NCBI RefSeq assembly: GCF_031450785.1
Contig: NZ_JARTWB010000001.1
Coordinates: 1,116,001 to 1,180,000 of the forward strand
DNA: 64,000 nucleotides
Origin: Caballeronia sp. LZ062
GTDB taxonomy: Bacteria; Pseudomonadota; Gammaproteobacteria; Burkholderiales; Burkholderiaceae
Direction: 5' to 3'
In this document: one piece after another, positions 27,740-36,348 of the stretch
How the letters are laid out: every line of letters begins with the position of its first letter
Position numbering within the stretch: position 1 is the first letter of the stretch
The notes under the pieces: generated by a model
Database searches by the model: none
What the model saw: the letters and a program-made list of their open reading frames with translations, nothing else
Told to the model about the DNA's origin: nothing
Position numbers and translations under genes: made by a program

Positions 27740-29779
27740 ATGACAACTGACGCCGACCGCTATCAGTGCGCCGTTTCACACTATTCGAACGCCCGCTTCG
27801 CCGATGCGCTGCAGACGCTCGCGCCCATGCTTGCGCGCCGTCCCGCTGACGTCGATGTGCTGAATCTCGCGGCGATATGCGCGTTCCGTGCGGATCGGCA
27901 GGAACTGGCCGAAGCCTATTGGCGTCGCGCGATGGAAGAGCATCCCGGCAACGCGGGATCGTGCAGCAATCTCGCCAACGCATTGACGGCGCGCGGGCGC
28001 CTGACCGACGCGCGGACGCTGTATCGCCGGGCGATAGAACTGTGGCCGGCGTTCGTGGAGGCGCATTACAACCTGGCCAACGTGCTGGAGAAGCTCGGTC
28101 ATGCGGAAGAGGCCGAAGCGTCGTACCGGCAGGCGCTGCGCCTGAAACCGGATTTCGCGGACGCCCACTACAACCTCGCCAACCTGCTGGCCCTCGCGCG
28201 CCGCTTGCCGGAAGCCGAAGCTGCGTACCGGCAGGCGCTTGCCGCGCGGCCCCGTTACGCGGAAGCGCACAACAATCTCGGCAATCTGCTGAAAGACGCT
28301 GGCCGGCTCGATGAGGCCGTGGCGCAGCTTCGCCAGGCCGTCGCGGCGCGCCCGGACTGGGCCGACGCGCTTTTCAATCTCGGCAACGCGCTAAAAGCAC
28401 GCGGATCGCTCGGGGATGCACGGCTCGCATATCGGCAGGCCGTCACGCTGCGTCCGGACTTCGCCGGCGCGCTGACCAACCTCGGCGGCGTGCTGGATGC
28501 GCTCGGGTGCCTGACGGACGCCGAAGACGCGTATCGGCGGGTGCTGGAGATCGAGCCGTATTCGGCGGACGCGCATTGCAATCTGGCGAATCTAATCCAT
28601 CGCGATGTCGCGCTCGGACGCCGCGAGCGGTTCGCGGAAGCGGAAGCGTCGTATCGCCGCGCGCTCGCGCTTCGGCCGGAATTCGGTGCCGCGTTGATGA
28701 ATCTCGGCAATCTGCTCCGAGAGGACGGTGCGCGTCTTGCCGAGGCGCAGGCGCTTTTTCGCGAAGTGCTGCGCGTCGATCCCGAATCCGCCGATGCGAG
28801 GCTGAACCTCGCAACGGCGCTTCTTCGCGCGGGCGACTTCGCACTAGGCTGGGCGGGCTTCGAAGCGCGCTACGACGCGCGTTTGTCGCAGCGTTCCGTT
28901 GTCCCGCCGGGAGTGGCGTATCCGCAATGGCGCGGTGAACCGCTCGCGAGCAAGTCGCTTCTCGTGGTCACGGAGCAGGGCTTCGGCGACAGCATTCAGT
29001 TCATTCGCTATCTGCCGATGCTGACGGCACAAGGCGCGGCGAAGCTGACGGTGGTATGCCCGCCGGCGCTCGTCGCGCTGCTCGAATCGGTCGATGGCAT
29101 CACGCAATGCGTCCCGCTCGATGCGCTCGCCGCGCTGCCGCCGCACGACTACTGGTGCTTCCTGATGAGCCTGCCCGCGCTCGCCGGCACGACGCTCGAC
29201 ACCATCCCGTACGCGACGCCTTATCTGCACGCGAGCGCATCGCGCATCGACTATTGGCGGAGCCGCTTGCCGGATATGCCGAAGGTGGGCATCGCGTGGT
29301 CCGGCGAGCCGCGCCCGTGGACGCCCGATTCATACGGCGCATTCAGCCGCCGCTGGCTCGATGCGCGTCAGTGCGAGCCGCTTCTTGCCACGCCCGGCGT
29401 GACGTTCGTGAGCCTGCAGAAAGGCCCGATGGCGCGCGCCCAGATCGGCACGCTGCCCGAACCGCTGCGCCCGCTCGACCCGATGAACGAGGTCGCCGAC
29501 TTCGCCGAGACGGCCGCGATCATCGCGTCGCTGGATCTCGTGATTTCGGTGGATACGGCGGTCGCGCATCTGGCCGGCGCGCTCGGCAAGCCGGTGTGGA
29601 TACTGCTGTGCGCGAACGCCTGCTGGCGCTGGCTCGACGCCCGCGACGACTCGCCGTGGTATCCAAGCGCGCGGCTTTTCCGCCAGCGCGCGCCCGGTCA
29701 GTGGGTCGAGGTGATCGAGCGCGTCGTCGATGCGTTGAACGCATGGCGCTCGGAACGCGTCATGCCTCGCTCTCCATGA
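27740..29779 (+). CDS. TPR protein fused to a GT9-like glycosyltransferase domain
   Basis: 679 residues. The N-terminal ~360 residues are about ten tetratricopeptide repeats with the 34-residue period (FVEAHYNLANVLEKLGH, FADAHYNLANLLALARR and so on). The C-terminal ~300 residues are GT-B like: GFGDSIQFIRYLPML as the entry motif, then VGIAWSGEPRPW, TFVSLQKGP and LVISVDTAVAHLAGALGKPVWILL. That last motif carries the conserved Asp/His of heptosyltransferase-type enzymes. Such fusions are thought to glycosylate proteins or flagellin. The start at MTTDADRYQC is chosen because the frame upstream is low-quality. Its end overlaps the opposite-strand gene by 20 bp. Confidence 0.85.
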   Translation: MTTDADRYQCAVSHYSNARFADALQTLAPMLARRPADVDVLNLAAICAFRADRQELAEAYWRRAMEEHPGNAGSCSNLANALTARGRLTDARTLYRRAIELWPAFVEAHYNLANVLEKLGHAEEAEASYRQALRLKPDFADAHYNLANLLALARRLPEAEAAYRQALAARPRYAEAHNNLGNLLKDAGRLDEAVAQLRQAVAARPDWADALFNLGNALKARGSLGDARLAYRQAVTLRPDFAGALTNLGGVLDALGCLTDAEDAYRRVLEIEPYSADAHCNLANLIHRDVALGRRERFAEAEASYRRALALRPEFGAALMNLGNLLREDGARLAEAQALFREVLRVDPESADARLNLATALLRAGDFALGWAGFEARYDARLSQRSVVPPGVAYPQWRGEPLASKSLLVVTEQGFGDSIQFIRYLPMLTAQGAAKLTVVCPPALVALLESVDGITQCVPLDALAALPPHDYWCFLMSLPALAGTTLDTIPYATPYLHASASRIDYWRSRLPDMPKVGIAWSGEPRPWTPDSYGAFSRRWLDARQCEPLLATPGVTFVSLQKGPMARAQIGTLPEPLRPLDPMNEVADFAETAAIIASLDLVISVDTAVAHLAGALGKPVWILLCANACWRWLDARDDSPWYPSARLFRQRAPGQWVEVIERVVDALNAWRSERVMPRSP

Positions 29780-31082
29780 TGCGGTCGATCCACCGCGCGT
29801 TCTCGCCCGCCGATCCGATGCCTGCATGCTTCGCCATCGGCACGAAGAAATGCGTGGCGATCGGCAGCTTCGAGCTTTCGAGCCAGTTCGTCAGATGCGC
29901 TTCGAGACGCTTCGCGGGCGCGCGCAGTTCCTCGCGCAAAACCGGCGGCAGCTTCTCGAAGTGACGCATGTCCGTCTGATACGGCTCGGGCGCGACGCAC
30001 AGCGCGTTCGGGCGGCCGTCGACATCGGCGGGAAGACGCTCCAGCGCCTGATGCAGCAGCGCGACGCCCAGCCCTTCGCCGCGCCAGGGCTTGCGCACTT
30101 CCCATTTGCTGATGTAGATCACGCGGTGCGTGCTGAAGACTTCGCACAGACGCTCGTGTCCGAGCGCCTCGGTCGATGCCAGCGCGAGCGAAAGCATTTC
30201 GCCCGAATAGGTGTCGAGCGTATAGACGAGATCGGCGCTCTTCGTGAGCGGCGGCACCTTCACGAGCTTCAGTTCGACCGCCGCCGCGACGATATCGCTG
30301 CCCGCCTCGTGGTACACGGCGAACGCGGTGCCGAGCCGCTCGTCGTCGACTTGCGGATACTCGTGGCGGTAAGTCATCGTGAAGAGCAGCGGGCCGATCT
30401 TCTCGCGATACGCGAGCGGCCGGTCCACGTCGTAGTCGTCGGTGCCTTGCAGGCCGTAAGGGTCGTAGTCGCGCTTCTGGCGGCGCTCGCCGCTTTCCAT
30501 CGCCGAAGCGAGCGCGGCAAGCGGCCGGCGCGATTCCGGCACCAGATCTTCCGGCAAGCCTTCCCACGAAAGACGCAGGAACTCGCGTCCGCCACGGTAA
30601 TGCGCCTCGAAGAGCGACGCGACCGGATCGCTCGCGACCGGATCGAGAATGCGCTGCGCGCACTCGAGCGCGCGGTCGAGCAACTGATCGGCTTCGGCGG
30701 GATCGGGCGCGAGCGGCGGCTCGTCGGCCTGCGGCTGGGCGGGCAGCCCTTGCGCCACGCGCGCCTTGTGCGCCAAGTCCAGCCACTCGTCGGCGGCGCG
30801 CTCCGCGATGAAACCGGCGGCGATCCGATAGCCCGTCAGCACGACGGACTGGCCGGTATCGCCGAGCGGAAACACGTACTCGTCCGACATGGCTTCGTCG
30901 ACCGTGACGGACGCGAACGTCTCGCGTGGCAGCGGCGCGTTGGCCGCCGAGTCGAAGCGGGCGTGGGACAGGACATGCGCGGCGAGGTCGGACGCGGCGG
31001 GACCGAATTCCGAACCCGGCCCGGGAAGCAGCTTCAGAAGAGGTAAGGCGGTCGCATTGCCGAGGGTGCCCGATGTGCTCAT
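29760..31082 (-). CDS. GNAT-like acetyltransferase-containing protein
   Basis: 440 residues, soluble. Most of the sequence is unfamiliar. At about residues 345-375 the segment KWEVRKPWRGEGLGVALLHQ resembles the acetyl-CoA-binding loop of GNAT enzymes (R/Q-x-x-G-x-G/A). The protein is much longer than a GNAT domain, so the N-terminal half is a separate domain of unknown role. The start is placed at the GTG/ATG junction at 31082 (ATG AGC), leaving an N-terminus of MSTSGTLG. Its 3' end overlaps the convergent TPR gene by 20 bp. Function not assigned. Confidence 0.68.
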   Translation of the reverse strand: MSTSGTLGNATALPLLKLLPGPGSEFGPAASDLAAHVLSHARFDSAANAPLPRETFASVTVDEAMSDEYVFPLGDTGQSVVLTGYRIAAGFIAERAADEWLDLAHKARVAQGLPAQPQADEPPLAPDPAEADQLLDRALECAQRILDPVASDPVASLFEAHYRGGREFLRLSWEGLPEDLVPESRRPLAALASAMESGERRQKRDYDPYGLQGTDDYDVDRPLAYREKIGPLLFTMTYRHEYPQVDDERLGTAFAVYHEAGSDIVAAAVELKLVKVPPLTKSADLVYTLDTYSGEMLSLALASTEALGHERLCEVFSTHRVIYISKWEVRKPWRGEGLGVALLHQALERLPADVDGRPNALCVAPEPYQTDMRHFEKLPPVLREELRAPAKRLEAHLTNWLESSKLPIATHFFVPMAKHAGIGSAGENARWIDRIMESEA

Positions 31083-31195
31083 GAGTGCCGTTCTCCGATC
31101 GTGAACGGCTATCGTAACAAACCGTGCCAATTCAGGAGAGCGGGCGCAGGACGTGCTTCTGGCTCGACAGTTCGACTCGGCTGCGGAGAAACGCG

Positions 31196-31594
31196 ATGAA
31201 CAGCGACATTCACGAGGGCGGCTGCGCGTGCGGCGCGTTTCGCTTCCGGGCGACGGGCACGCCGCGGCGCGTCGCGCTGTGTCACTGCATGACGTGCCGG
31301 CGCGTGCACGGCTCGGCGTTCGGCGCCTACGCGATCTTTGCCCGCGATCAGGTAGAGATGCGCGGCGCACTCAACACGTGGGAAAGCTCGGAAGACGGGC
31401 GGCGCCATTTCTGCCCTGTCTGCGGATCGGTGGCGTACATGGAGTTCGTGAGCCGGCCGGAAGTGGATCTGCCGCTCGGCGCGTTCGATGAAACCGGCGT
31501 CTTCGAGCCGGCCTACGAGCTCTGGTGCATGCACCGCGAGCCGTGGCTGCCGAGTGGCGCGCGCCCGGAATACGCCGAGGAACGGACGGCATGA
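31196..31594 (+). CDS. GFA family (glutathione-dependent formaldehyde-activating-like) protein
   Basis: 132 residues, a single GFA/Mss4-fold domain. The zinc ligands are plain: GGCACGAFRF, LCHCMTCRRVHGS and FCPVCGSVAY. Despite the family name, most members are not proven to act on formaldehyde-glutathione adducts. The start at MNSDIHEGG begins just before the first Cys pair. It is 40 bp ahead of the DUF72 gene on the same strand. Confidence 0.85.
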   Translation: MNSDIHEGGCACGAFRFRATGTPRRVALCHCMTCRRVHGSAFGAYAIFARDQVEMRGALNTWESSEDGRRHFCPVCGSVAYMEFVSRPEVDLPLGAFDETGVFEPAYELWCMHREPWLPSGARPEYAEERTA

Positions 31595-31634
31595 TCACGC
31601 GCCGCCGCTGCTTGCGTCCCGAAAGGTGAGCGCC

Positions 31635-32546
31635 ATGCCGGGACGCGAGGGACGTGAAGGACACATTCGCATCGGCATTTCGGGCTGGCGTTATGCGGGC
31701 TGGCGCGGCGTGTTCTATCCGAAGAAGCTCGCGCAGGCGCGCGAACTCGAATTCGCGTCGCGCGCGGTGCAGACCGTCGAGATCAACGGATCGCACTATT
31801 CGCTGCAAAGCCTCTCCAGCTGGCGGGCATGGCACGAGGCCACGCCGGAGGGCTTCGTCTTCAGTGTGAAAGGGCCGCGCTATCTCACGCACATGCTGCG
31901 TTTTCGCGACGAGACGGCGATTCCCGCCATCGCCAATTTCTTCGCTTCGGGCGTGCTCGCGCTCGACGAGAAACTCGGGCCTTTCCTGTGGCAATTCCCG
32001 CCGAATTTCAGCTTCAAGCCGGAATCGTTCGAACGCTTTCTCGAACTCTTGCCGAAGGACACGCACGCCGCCGCGGCGCTCGCCCAGCAGCACGACACGC
32101 GCGTGAAGGAGCCGTGGTTCGAGGCGCGGCGCAAGCGCGCGCTGCGCCATGCGATCGAGATTCGCCATCCCAGCTTTTGCACCGATGCCTTCGTGAAACT
32201 TCTGCGCAAGCATGGCGCAGCGCTCGTCGTATCGGATTCGGTCGCGGACTGGCCTTATGCCGAAGACCTCACGTCCGACTTCATGTATCTGCGGCTGCAT
32301 GGCACCGAGACGCTCTACGGCGGCGCCTATTCGGACGACGCGCTCGACGGCTGGACGCGGCGCATCGAGCGCTGGGCGGCGGGCGGGCAGATCGAGGACG
32401 CGCGGCTCATATCGACGGCTGCGGCGCGCCGCCGTGCATCGCGGGATGTGTACTGCTACTTCGACAACGACCAGAAGGTGCAAGCGCCTTTCGATGCGCG
32501 CCGCCTGATGGAACGCCTCGGCGTGAAGCCTGCAAACGGCGGCTGA
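31635..32546 (+). CDS. DUF72 family protein (YecE-like)
   Basis: 303-residue TIM-barrel-like protein. Family landmarks are RIGISGWRYAGWRGVFYP at the start, FASRAVQTVEINGSHYS, FVFSVKGPRYLTHM, FLWQFPPNF, AIEIRHPSF and a closing CYFDNDQKVQAPFDA. The biochemical activity of DUF72 proteins is unknown; they often travel with endonuclease or Fe-S genes. GAAAGGTGAG precedes the ATG. The region after the stop holds the inverted-repeat cluster at 32567-32602. Confidence 0.88.
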   Translation: MPGREGREGHIRIGISGWRYAGWRGVFYPKKLAQARELEFASRAVQTVEINGSHYSLQSLSSWRAWHEATPEGFVFSVKGPRYLTHMLRFRDETAIPAIANFFASGVLALDEKLGPFLWQFPPNFSFKPESFERFLELLPKDTHAAAALAQQHDTRVKEPWFEARRKRALRHAIEIRHPSFCTDAFVKLLRKHGAALVVSDSVADWPYAEDLTSDFMYLRLHGTETLYGGAYSDDALDGWTRRIERWAAGGQIEDARLISTAAARRRASRDVYCYFDNDQKVQAPFDARRLMERLGVKPANGG

Positions 32547-32566
32547 TCGCGTCGGCAACGGGTCAT

Positions 32567-32602
32567 TTCGTGTCCGAATCGACCGGGACACGAATTGTCC
32601 CG
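32567..32602. promoter_or_regulatory. Interlocked inverted repeats, candidate operator
   Basis: Two inverted repeats share a central arm. TTCGTGTCC (32567-32575) pairs with GGACACGAA (32586-32594) across 10 bases. CGGGACA (32584-32590) pairs with TGTCCCG (32596-32602) across 5 bases. The result is three GGACA-type half-sites in alternating orientation within 36 bp. The cluster is 20 bp after the DUF72 gene and about 200 bp before the S53 peptidase gene. It is either an operator for the peptidase pair or a mutually exclusive pair of hairpins. No T-run follows. Confidence 0.55.
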
Positions 32603-32802
32603 CCGGAACTGCATCCTTCACTCAACGGTCCGACAGTTTGCATCGATTGCATTCGCGTCAGGAAAATAAGACGATAAGCGGCGTGCTTCGCGACAGAAAA
32701 AGCGGTCAACAAAGCGAAAGCGAAGGCACAGGCGCCGGATGCGCGACAAGCGGCAGGATCGAGAACGTGAAACCTCCAATGCCTACGAGGAGCATCGATA
32801 CC

Positions 32803-34404
32803 ATGGCGAAGCAACCGGTTAGCGGCAGTGACAAGACTCATCCCGAAGGCGCGAAGTGCGTCGGCGCGTGCGACCTTCAGGAGCAGATCGAAGTGATCGT
32901 CATGCTGCGGCGCAAGGACGAAGCGGGCTTTCGCCAGATGATGGCGCGCATCGACGCGGGCGATGCCCCCGCGCAATCCGTCACGCGCGAGGAATTCGAC
33001 AAGCGTTTCGGCGCATCAGAACACGATGTCGAGAAAATCAGGAAGTTCGCGGCAGACAACGGCTTGACTGTCGTGCGCGCCGAGCCGAGCACGCGCAGCG
33101 TCGTGCTGAAGGGCAGCATCGACCAGTTCCAGAAGGCGTTCGACGTGAAGCTCGAACGCTTTCAGCATCACAACATCGGCGAGTATCGCGGGCGCAGCGG
33201 CCCGGTGAACGTGCCTGACGATATCCACGACGCCGTCACGGCCGTGCTCGGCCTCGACAGCCGGCCGCAGGCGCGTCCGCATTTTCGCTTCCGGCCGCCG
33301 TTCAAGCCGGCACGCGGCGTCACGCCGGCGTCGTTTTCGCCCGTGGATCTCGCCGGTCTCTACGACTTTCCGGATGGCGACGGCGCGGGCCAGTGCATCG
33401 CCATCATCGAACTCGGCGGCGGCTATCGCGATGCTGATCTGTCCGCGTATTTCTCGAAGCTCGGCGTCAAGTCGCCGAAAGTGGTGTCGGTGAGCGTGGA
33501 CAACGCGAAGAACGCGCCGACCGGCAACCCGAACGGCCCGGACGGCGAAGTGACGCTCGATATAGAGATTGCAGGAGCGGTCGCGCCGGGCGCGCGCATC
33601 GCGGTGTATTTCGCCCCGAACAGCGACGCCGGTTTCGTCGATGCCGTCAACCGCGCGATCCACGACAACACGAATAAGCCGTCCGTGGTGTCGATCAGCT
33701 GGGGCGGACCGGAGTCGAACTGGACGTCGCAGTCGATCAACGCGTTCAACGACGTGCTGCAAAGCGCCGCCGCGCTCGGCGTGACCGTGTGCGCGGCGGC
33801 GGGCGACAGCGGCTCGTCGGACGGCGTGGGCGACGGCACGGATCACGTCGATTTCCCGGCATCGAGCCCGTATGTGCTCGGTTGCGGCGGCACGAGCCTT
33901 TCGGCGTCGGCGCAGTCGATCACGCACGAAGTGGTGTGGAACGACGGCGATCAGGGCGGCTCGGGTGGCGGCGGCGTCAGCGCGGTTTTCGCGCTGCCCG
34001 CGTGGCAGAAGGGCTTGAGCGTGGCGCACACGGGCGGCAAGCACACGCCGCTGTCGAAGCGCGGCGTGCCCGACGTGGCCGGCGACGCCTCGCCGCAGAC
34101 CGGCTACGAAGTCGTGATCGACGGCGAGGAAACGGTCGTCGGCGGCACAAGCGCGGTGGCGCCGCTGTGGGCCGCGCTGATCGCGCGCAGCAACGCGATC
34201 AACGGTGCGCCGTGCGGCTTCGTCAATCCGAAGCTGTACAAGGCGAAGACCGCGTTTCGTGACATCACGCAGGGCAACAACGGCAGCTTCGCGGCATCGG
34301 CGGGATGGGACGCGTGCACGGGCTTGGGCAGCCCCGACGGCGGCAAGATCGCGGCCGCGCTCACGCCCGCGAGCGGCCAGGCAAGGCAGTCGAGCAAGAG
34401 TTGA
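32803..34404 (+). CDS. Sedolisin-family serine-carboxyl peptidase (S53) with propeptide
   Basis: 533 residues. The N-terminal ~190 are a pro-kumamolisin activation domain (VTREEFDKRFGAS and VLKGSIDQFQKAFDVKLERF), followed by the subtilisin-like catalytic domain. The S53 catalytic residues can be placed: Glu249 and Asp253 in DGEVTLDIEIAG, oxyanion Asp335 in AAAGDSGSSDG, and nucleophile Ser450 in GGTSAVAPLW. A calcium site is plausible near FRDITQGNNG. These are acid-stable endopeptidases, usually secreted, yet no signal peptide is seen. The start at MAKQPVSG has GAGGAG about 12 bases upstream; a Met 8 codons earlier lacks a site. The S10 gene follows 48 bp later. Confidence 0.92.
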   Translation: MAKQPVSGSDKTHPEGAKCVGACDLQEQIEVIVMLRRKDEAGFRQMMARIDAGDAPAQSVTREEFDKRFGASEHDVEKIRKFAADNGLTVVRAEPSTRSVVLKGSIDQFQKAFDVKLERFQHHNIGEYRGRSGPVNVPDDIHDAVTAVLGLDSRPQARPHFRFRPPFKPARGVTPASFSPVDLAGLYDFPDGDGAGQCIAIIELGGGYRDADLSAYFSKLGVKSPKVVSVSVDNAKNAPTGNPNGPDGEVTLDIEIAGAVAPGARIAVYFAPNSDAGFVDAVNRAIHDNTNKPSVVSISWGGPESNWTSQSINAFNDVLQSAAALGVTVCAAAGDSGSSDGVGDGTDHVDFPASSPYVLGCGGTSLSASAQSITHEVVWNDGDQGGSGGGGVSAVFALPAWQKGLSVAHTGGKHTPLSKRGVPDVAGDASPQTGYEVVIDGEETVVGGTSAVAPLWAALIARSNAINGAPCGFVNPKLYKAKTAFRDITQGNNGSFAASAGWDACTGLGSPDGGKIAAALTPASGQARQSSKS

Positions 34405-34452
34405 GGGACAACAGTGAACAACAACCACGACGACGATTCTGGAGCGACCACG

Positions 34453-36222
34453 ATGAACTCCGATCCACTGACAACGAAGACGATTCATGGCCACGCCGGC
34501 ACGGGCATCGCGCCGGACGCAGGCGCTGTCGCGCCCCGGCCGGCCGAGGCGAGCGAGCCTACCGGCGAGGAACGCGCGGCGAAAGCACCGGCCAAAGCGC
34601 CCGCGAAGAGCACGGGCAAGAAGGACCAGCCTTACTTCGATCCGGTCGCCTACGGCAACGGCCCCGACGACTCGGTCGAGGCCACCGAAGCCGATGAAAA
34701 CGCCGCGATCACGCAGCACACGGCGAACATCGGCGGCGAGAAGATCGCGTACACGGCGACCGTCGGCCATCTGGTGACGGTGGATCCGAGCAGTTCGAAG
34801 CCGGATGCGAAGATGTTCTACGTCGCGTTCACGAAGGACGGCGCGAAAGAGGAAGCGCGTCCGCTCACGTTCTTCTATAACGGCGGGCCGGGCTCGTCGT
34901 CGGTGTTCGTGCTGCTCGGCTCGTTCGGGCCGCGCCGCATCAAGACGGCCATGCCGAGCTTCACGCCGCCCGCGCCGTACGAAATGGAGGACAACCCGGA
35001 CAGCCTGCTCGACAAGAGCGACCTGATCTTCATCAACCCGGTGGGCACCGGCTATTCGGCGGCGATTGCGCCGAACAAGAACCGCGATTTCTGGGGCGTC
35101 GATCAGGACGCCGATTCGATCAAGCAATTCATCAAGCGATATCTGACGAAGAACAACCGCTGGAATTCGCCGAAGTTTCTGTTCGGCGAATCGTACGGCA
35201 CGGCGCGCAGTTGCGTGCTCGCGTATCGGCTGCACGAAGACGGCGTCGATCTGAACGGCATCACGTTGCAATCGTCGATTCTCGACTACCGGCAGGCGGG
35301 CAATCCGGTGGGCGCGCTGCCGACCGCCGCCGCCGATGCGTGGTATCACAAGAAGCTCGGCGTGCATCCGACACCCACTAACTTGCTCAGCTTCATGGAG
35401 GAAGTCGCGGAATTCGCGCGCACGGACTACCTGAACGCGCTGCGCAAGTTCCCGCAGACGGACGACGAGGTGGTCGAAAAGCTCGCGGAATACACGGGCA
35501 TCGACAAGGTGACGCTGCTTGCGTGGAGCCTCGACATCGCCGCCTACGACAGCCGCGGCAACTCGCTGTTCCTGACGACGCTGCTCAAGTCGAAAGGCGA
35601 GTCGCTCGGCTCTTACGATGGCCGCGTGACGGCGGTATCGACGGGCATCGCGGGCAAGATCGACCCGAACAGCGGCGGCAACGACCCGACGATGACGGCC
35701 GTGAGCGGCGTGTACACGGCCATGTGGAACAGTTACCTGAACGAGCAGTTGAAGTTCACGTCCACGTCGTCGTTCACGGACCTCAACGATCAGGCGTTCA
35801 TCAACTGGGACTTCAAGCACACGGATCCGACCGGCGAAGAGAAGGGCGTCGATGCGAAGGGCAACGTCGTGCTGTACACGGCGGGCGATCTCGCGGCGGT
35901 GATGGCGCTGAACGTGGACCTGAAGGTGCTGTCCGCGAACGGCATGTACGACTTCGTGACGCCGTTCTACCAGACGATTCTCGATCTTCAGCAGATGCCG
36001 CTCATCGACAAGACCGTGCGGCAGAATCTCTCGGCGACGTTCTATCCGTCGGGGCACATGGTCTATCTGGATGGCGGTTCGCGCACGCAGTTGAAGGCGG
36101 ATCTCGCGAAGATGTACAGCGAAGCCACGTCGAACCATGCGGCGATGAGCCGGATCATCGCGCTGCAGAAGGTCACGGCGGACAAGGCGGGGCAGGCGCT
36201 TTCGCCCGAAAACGCGCAGTAA
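34453..36222 (+). CDS. Serine carboxypeptidase-like protein (S10 family)
   Basis: 589 residues, alpha/beta hydrolase fold. S10 landmarks are FFYNGGPGSSSVFVLLGSFG (oxyanion region), Ser247 in FGESYGTARS, Asp500 in MYDFVTPFY and His535 in YPSGHMVYLDG, a complete Ser-Asp-His triad. The first ~60 residues are Lys/Ala/Pro-rich, low complexity, and not a signal peptide. A GTG 13 codons earlier is possible, but GGAG 8-11 bases before the ATG favours this start. It presumably trims C-terminal residues from peptides released by the S53 enzyme. It ends at a 15-bp hairpin. Confidence 0.88.
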   Translation: MNSDPLTTKTIHGHAGTGIAPDAGAVAPRPAEASEPTGEERAAKAPAKAPAKSTGKKDQPYFDPVAYGNGPDDSVEATEADENAAITQHTANIGGEKIAYTATVGHLVTVDPSSSKPDAKMFYVAFTKDGAKEEARPLTFFYNGGPGSSSVFVLLGSFGPRRIKTAMPSFTPPAPYEMEDNPDSLLDKSDLIFINPVGTGYSAAIAPNKNRDFWGVDQDADSIKQFIKRYLTKNNRWNSPKFLFGESYGTARSCVLAYRLHEDGVDLNGITLQSSILDYRQAGNPVGALPTAAADAWYHKKLGVHPTPTNLLSFMEEVAEFARTDYLNALRKFPQTDDEVVEKLAEYTGIDKVTLLAWSLDIAAYDSRGNSLFLTTLLKSKGESLGSYDGRVTAVSTGIAGKIDPNSGGNDPTMTAVSGVYTAMWNSYLNEQLKFTSTSSFTDLNDQAFINWDFKHTDPTGEEKGVDAKGNVVLYTAGDLAAVMALNVDLKVLSANGMYDFVTPFYQTILDLQQMPLIDKTVRQNLSATFYPSGHMVYLDGGSRTQLKADLAKMYSEATSNHAAMSRIIALQKVTADKAGQALSPENAQ

Positions 36223-36225
36223 GAC

Positions 36226-36262
36226 CGCGCGTGCCGTTGCAGGTTTCGCAACGGCACGCGCG
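36226..36262 (+). terminator. Perfect 15-bp hairpin after the peptidase pair
   Basis: CGCGCGTGCCGTTGC (36226-36240) pairs exactly with GCAACGGCACGCGCG (36248-36262) around a 7-base loop, 3 bp after the S10 stop. There is no T-run, so termination would have to be rho-assisted or the hairpin acts to stabilise the message. It separates the peptidases from the kinase gene. Confidence 0.65.
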
Positions 36263-36348
36263 ACCGTGTCACCGACCTTTCGGCTGTCCGATTGGCGCGT
36301 CTTGCGCTTTCTGACACACTGGCTGCACCGCTCGATTGGGGGTGCAGC

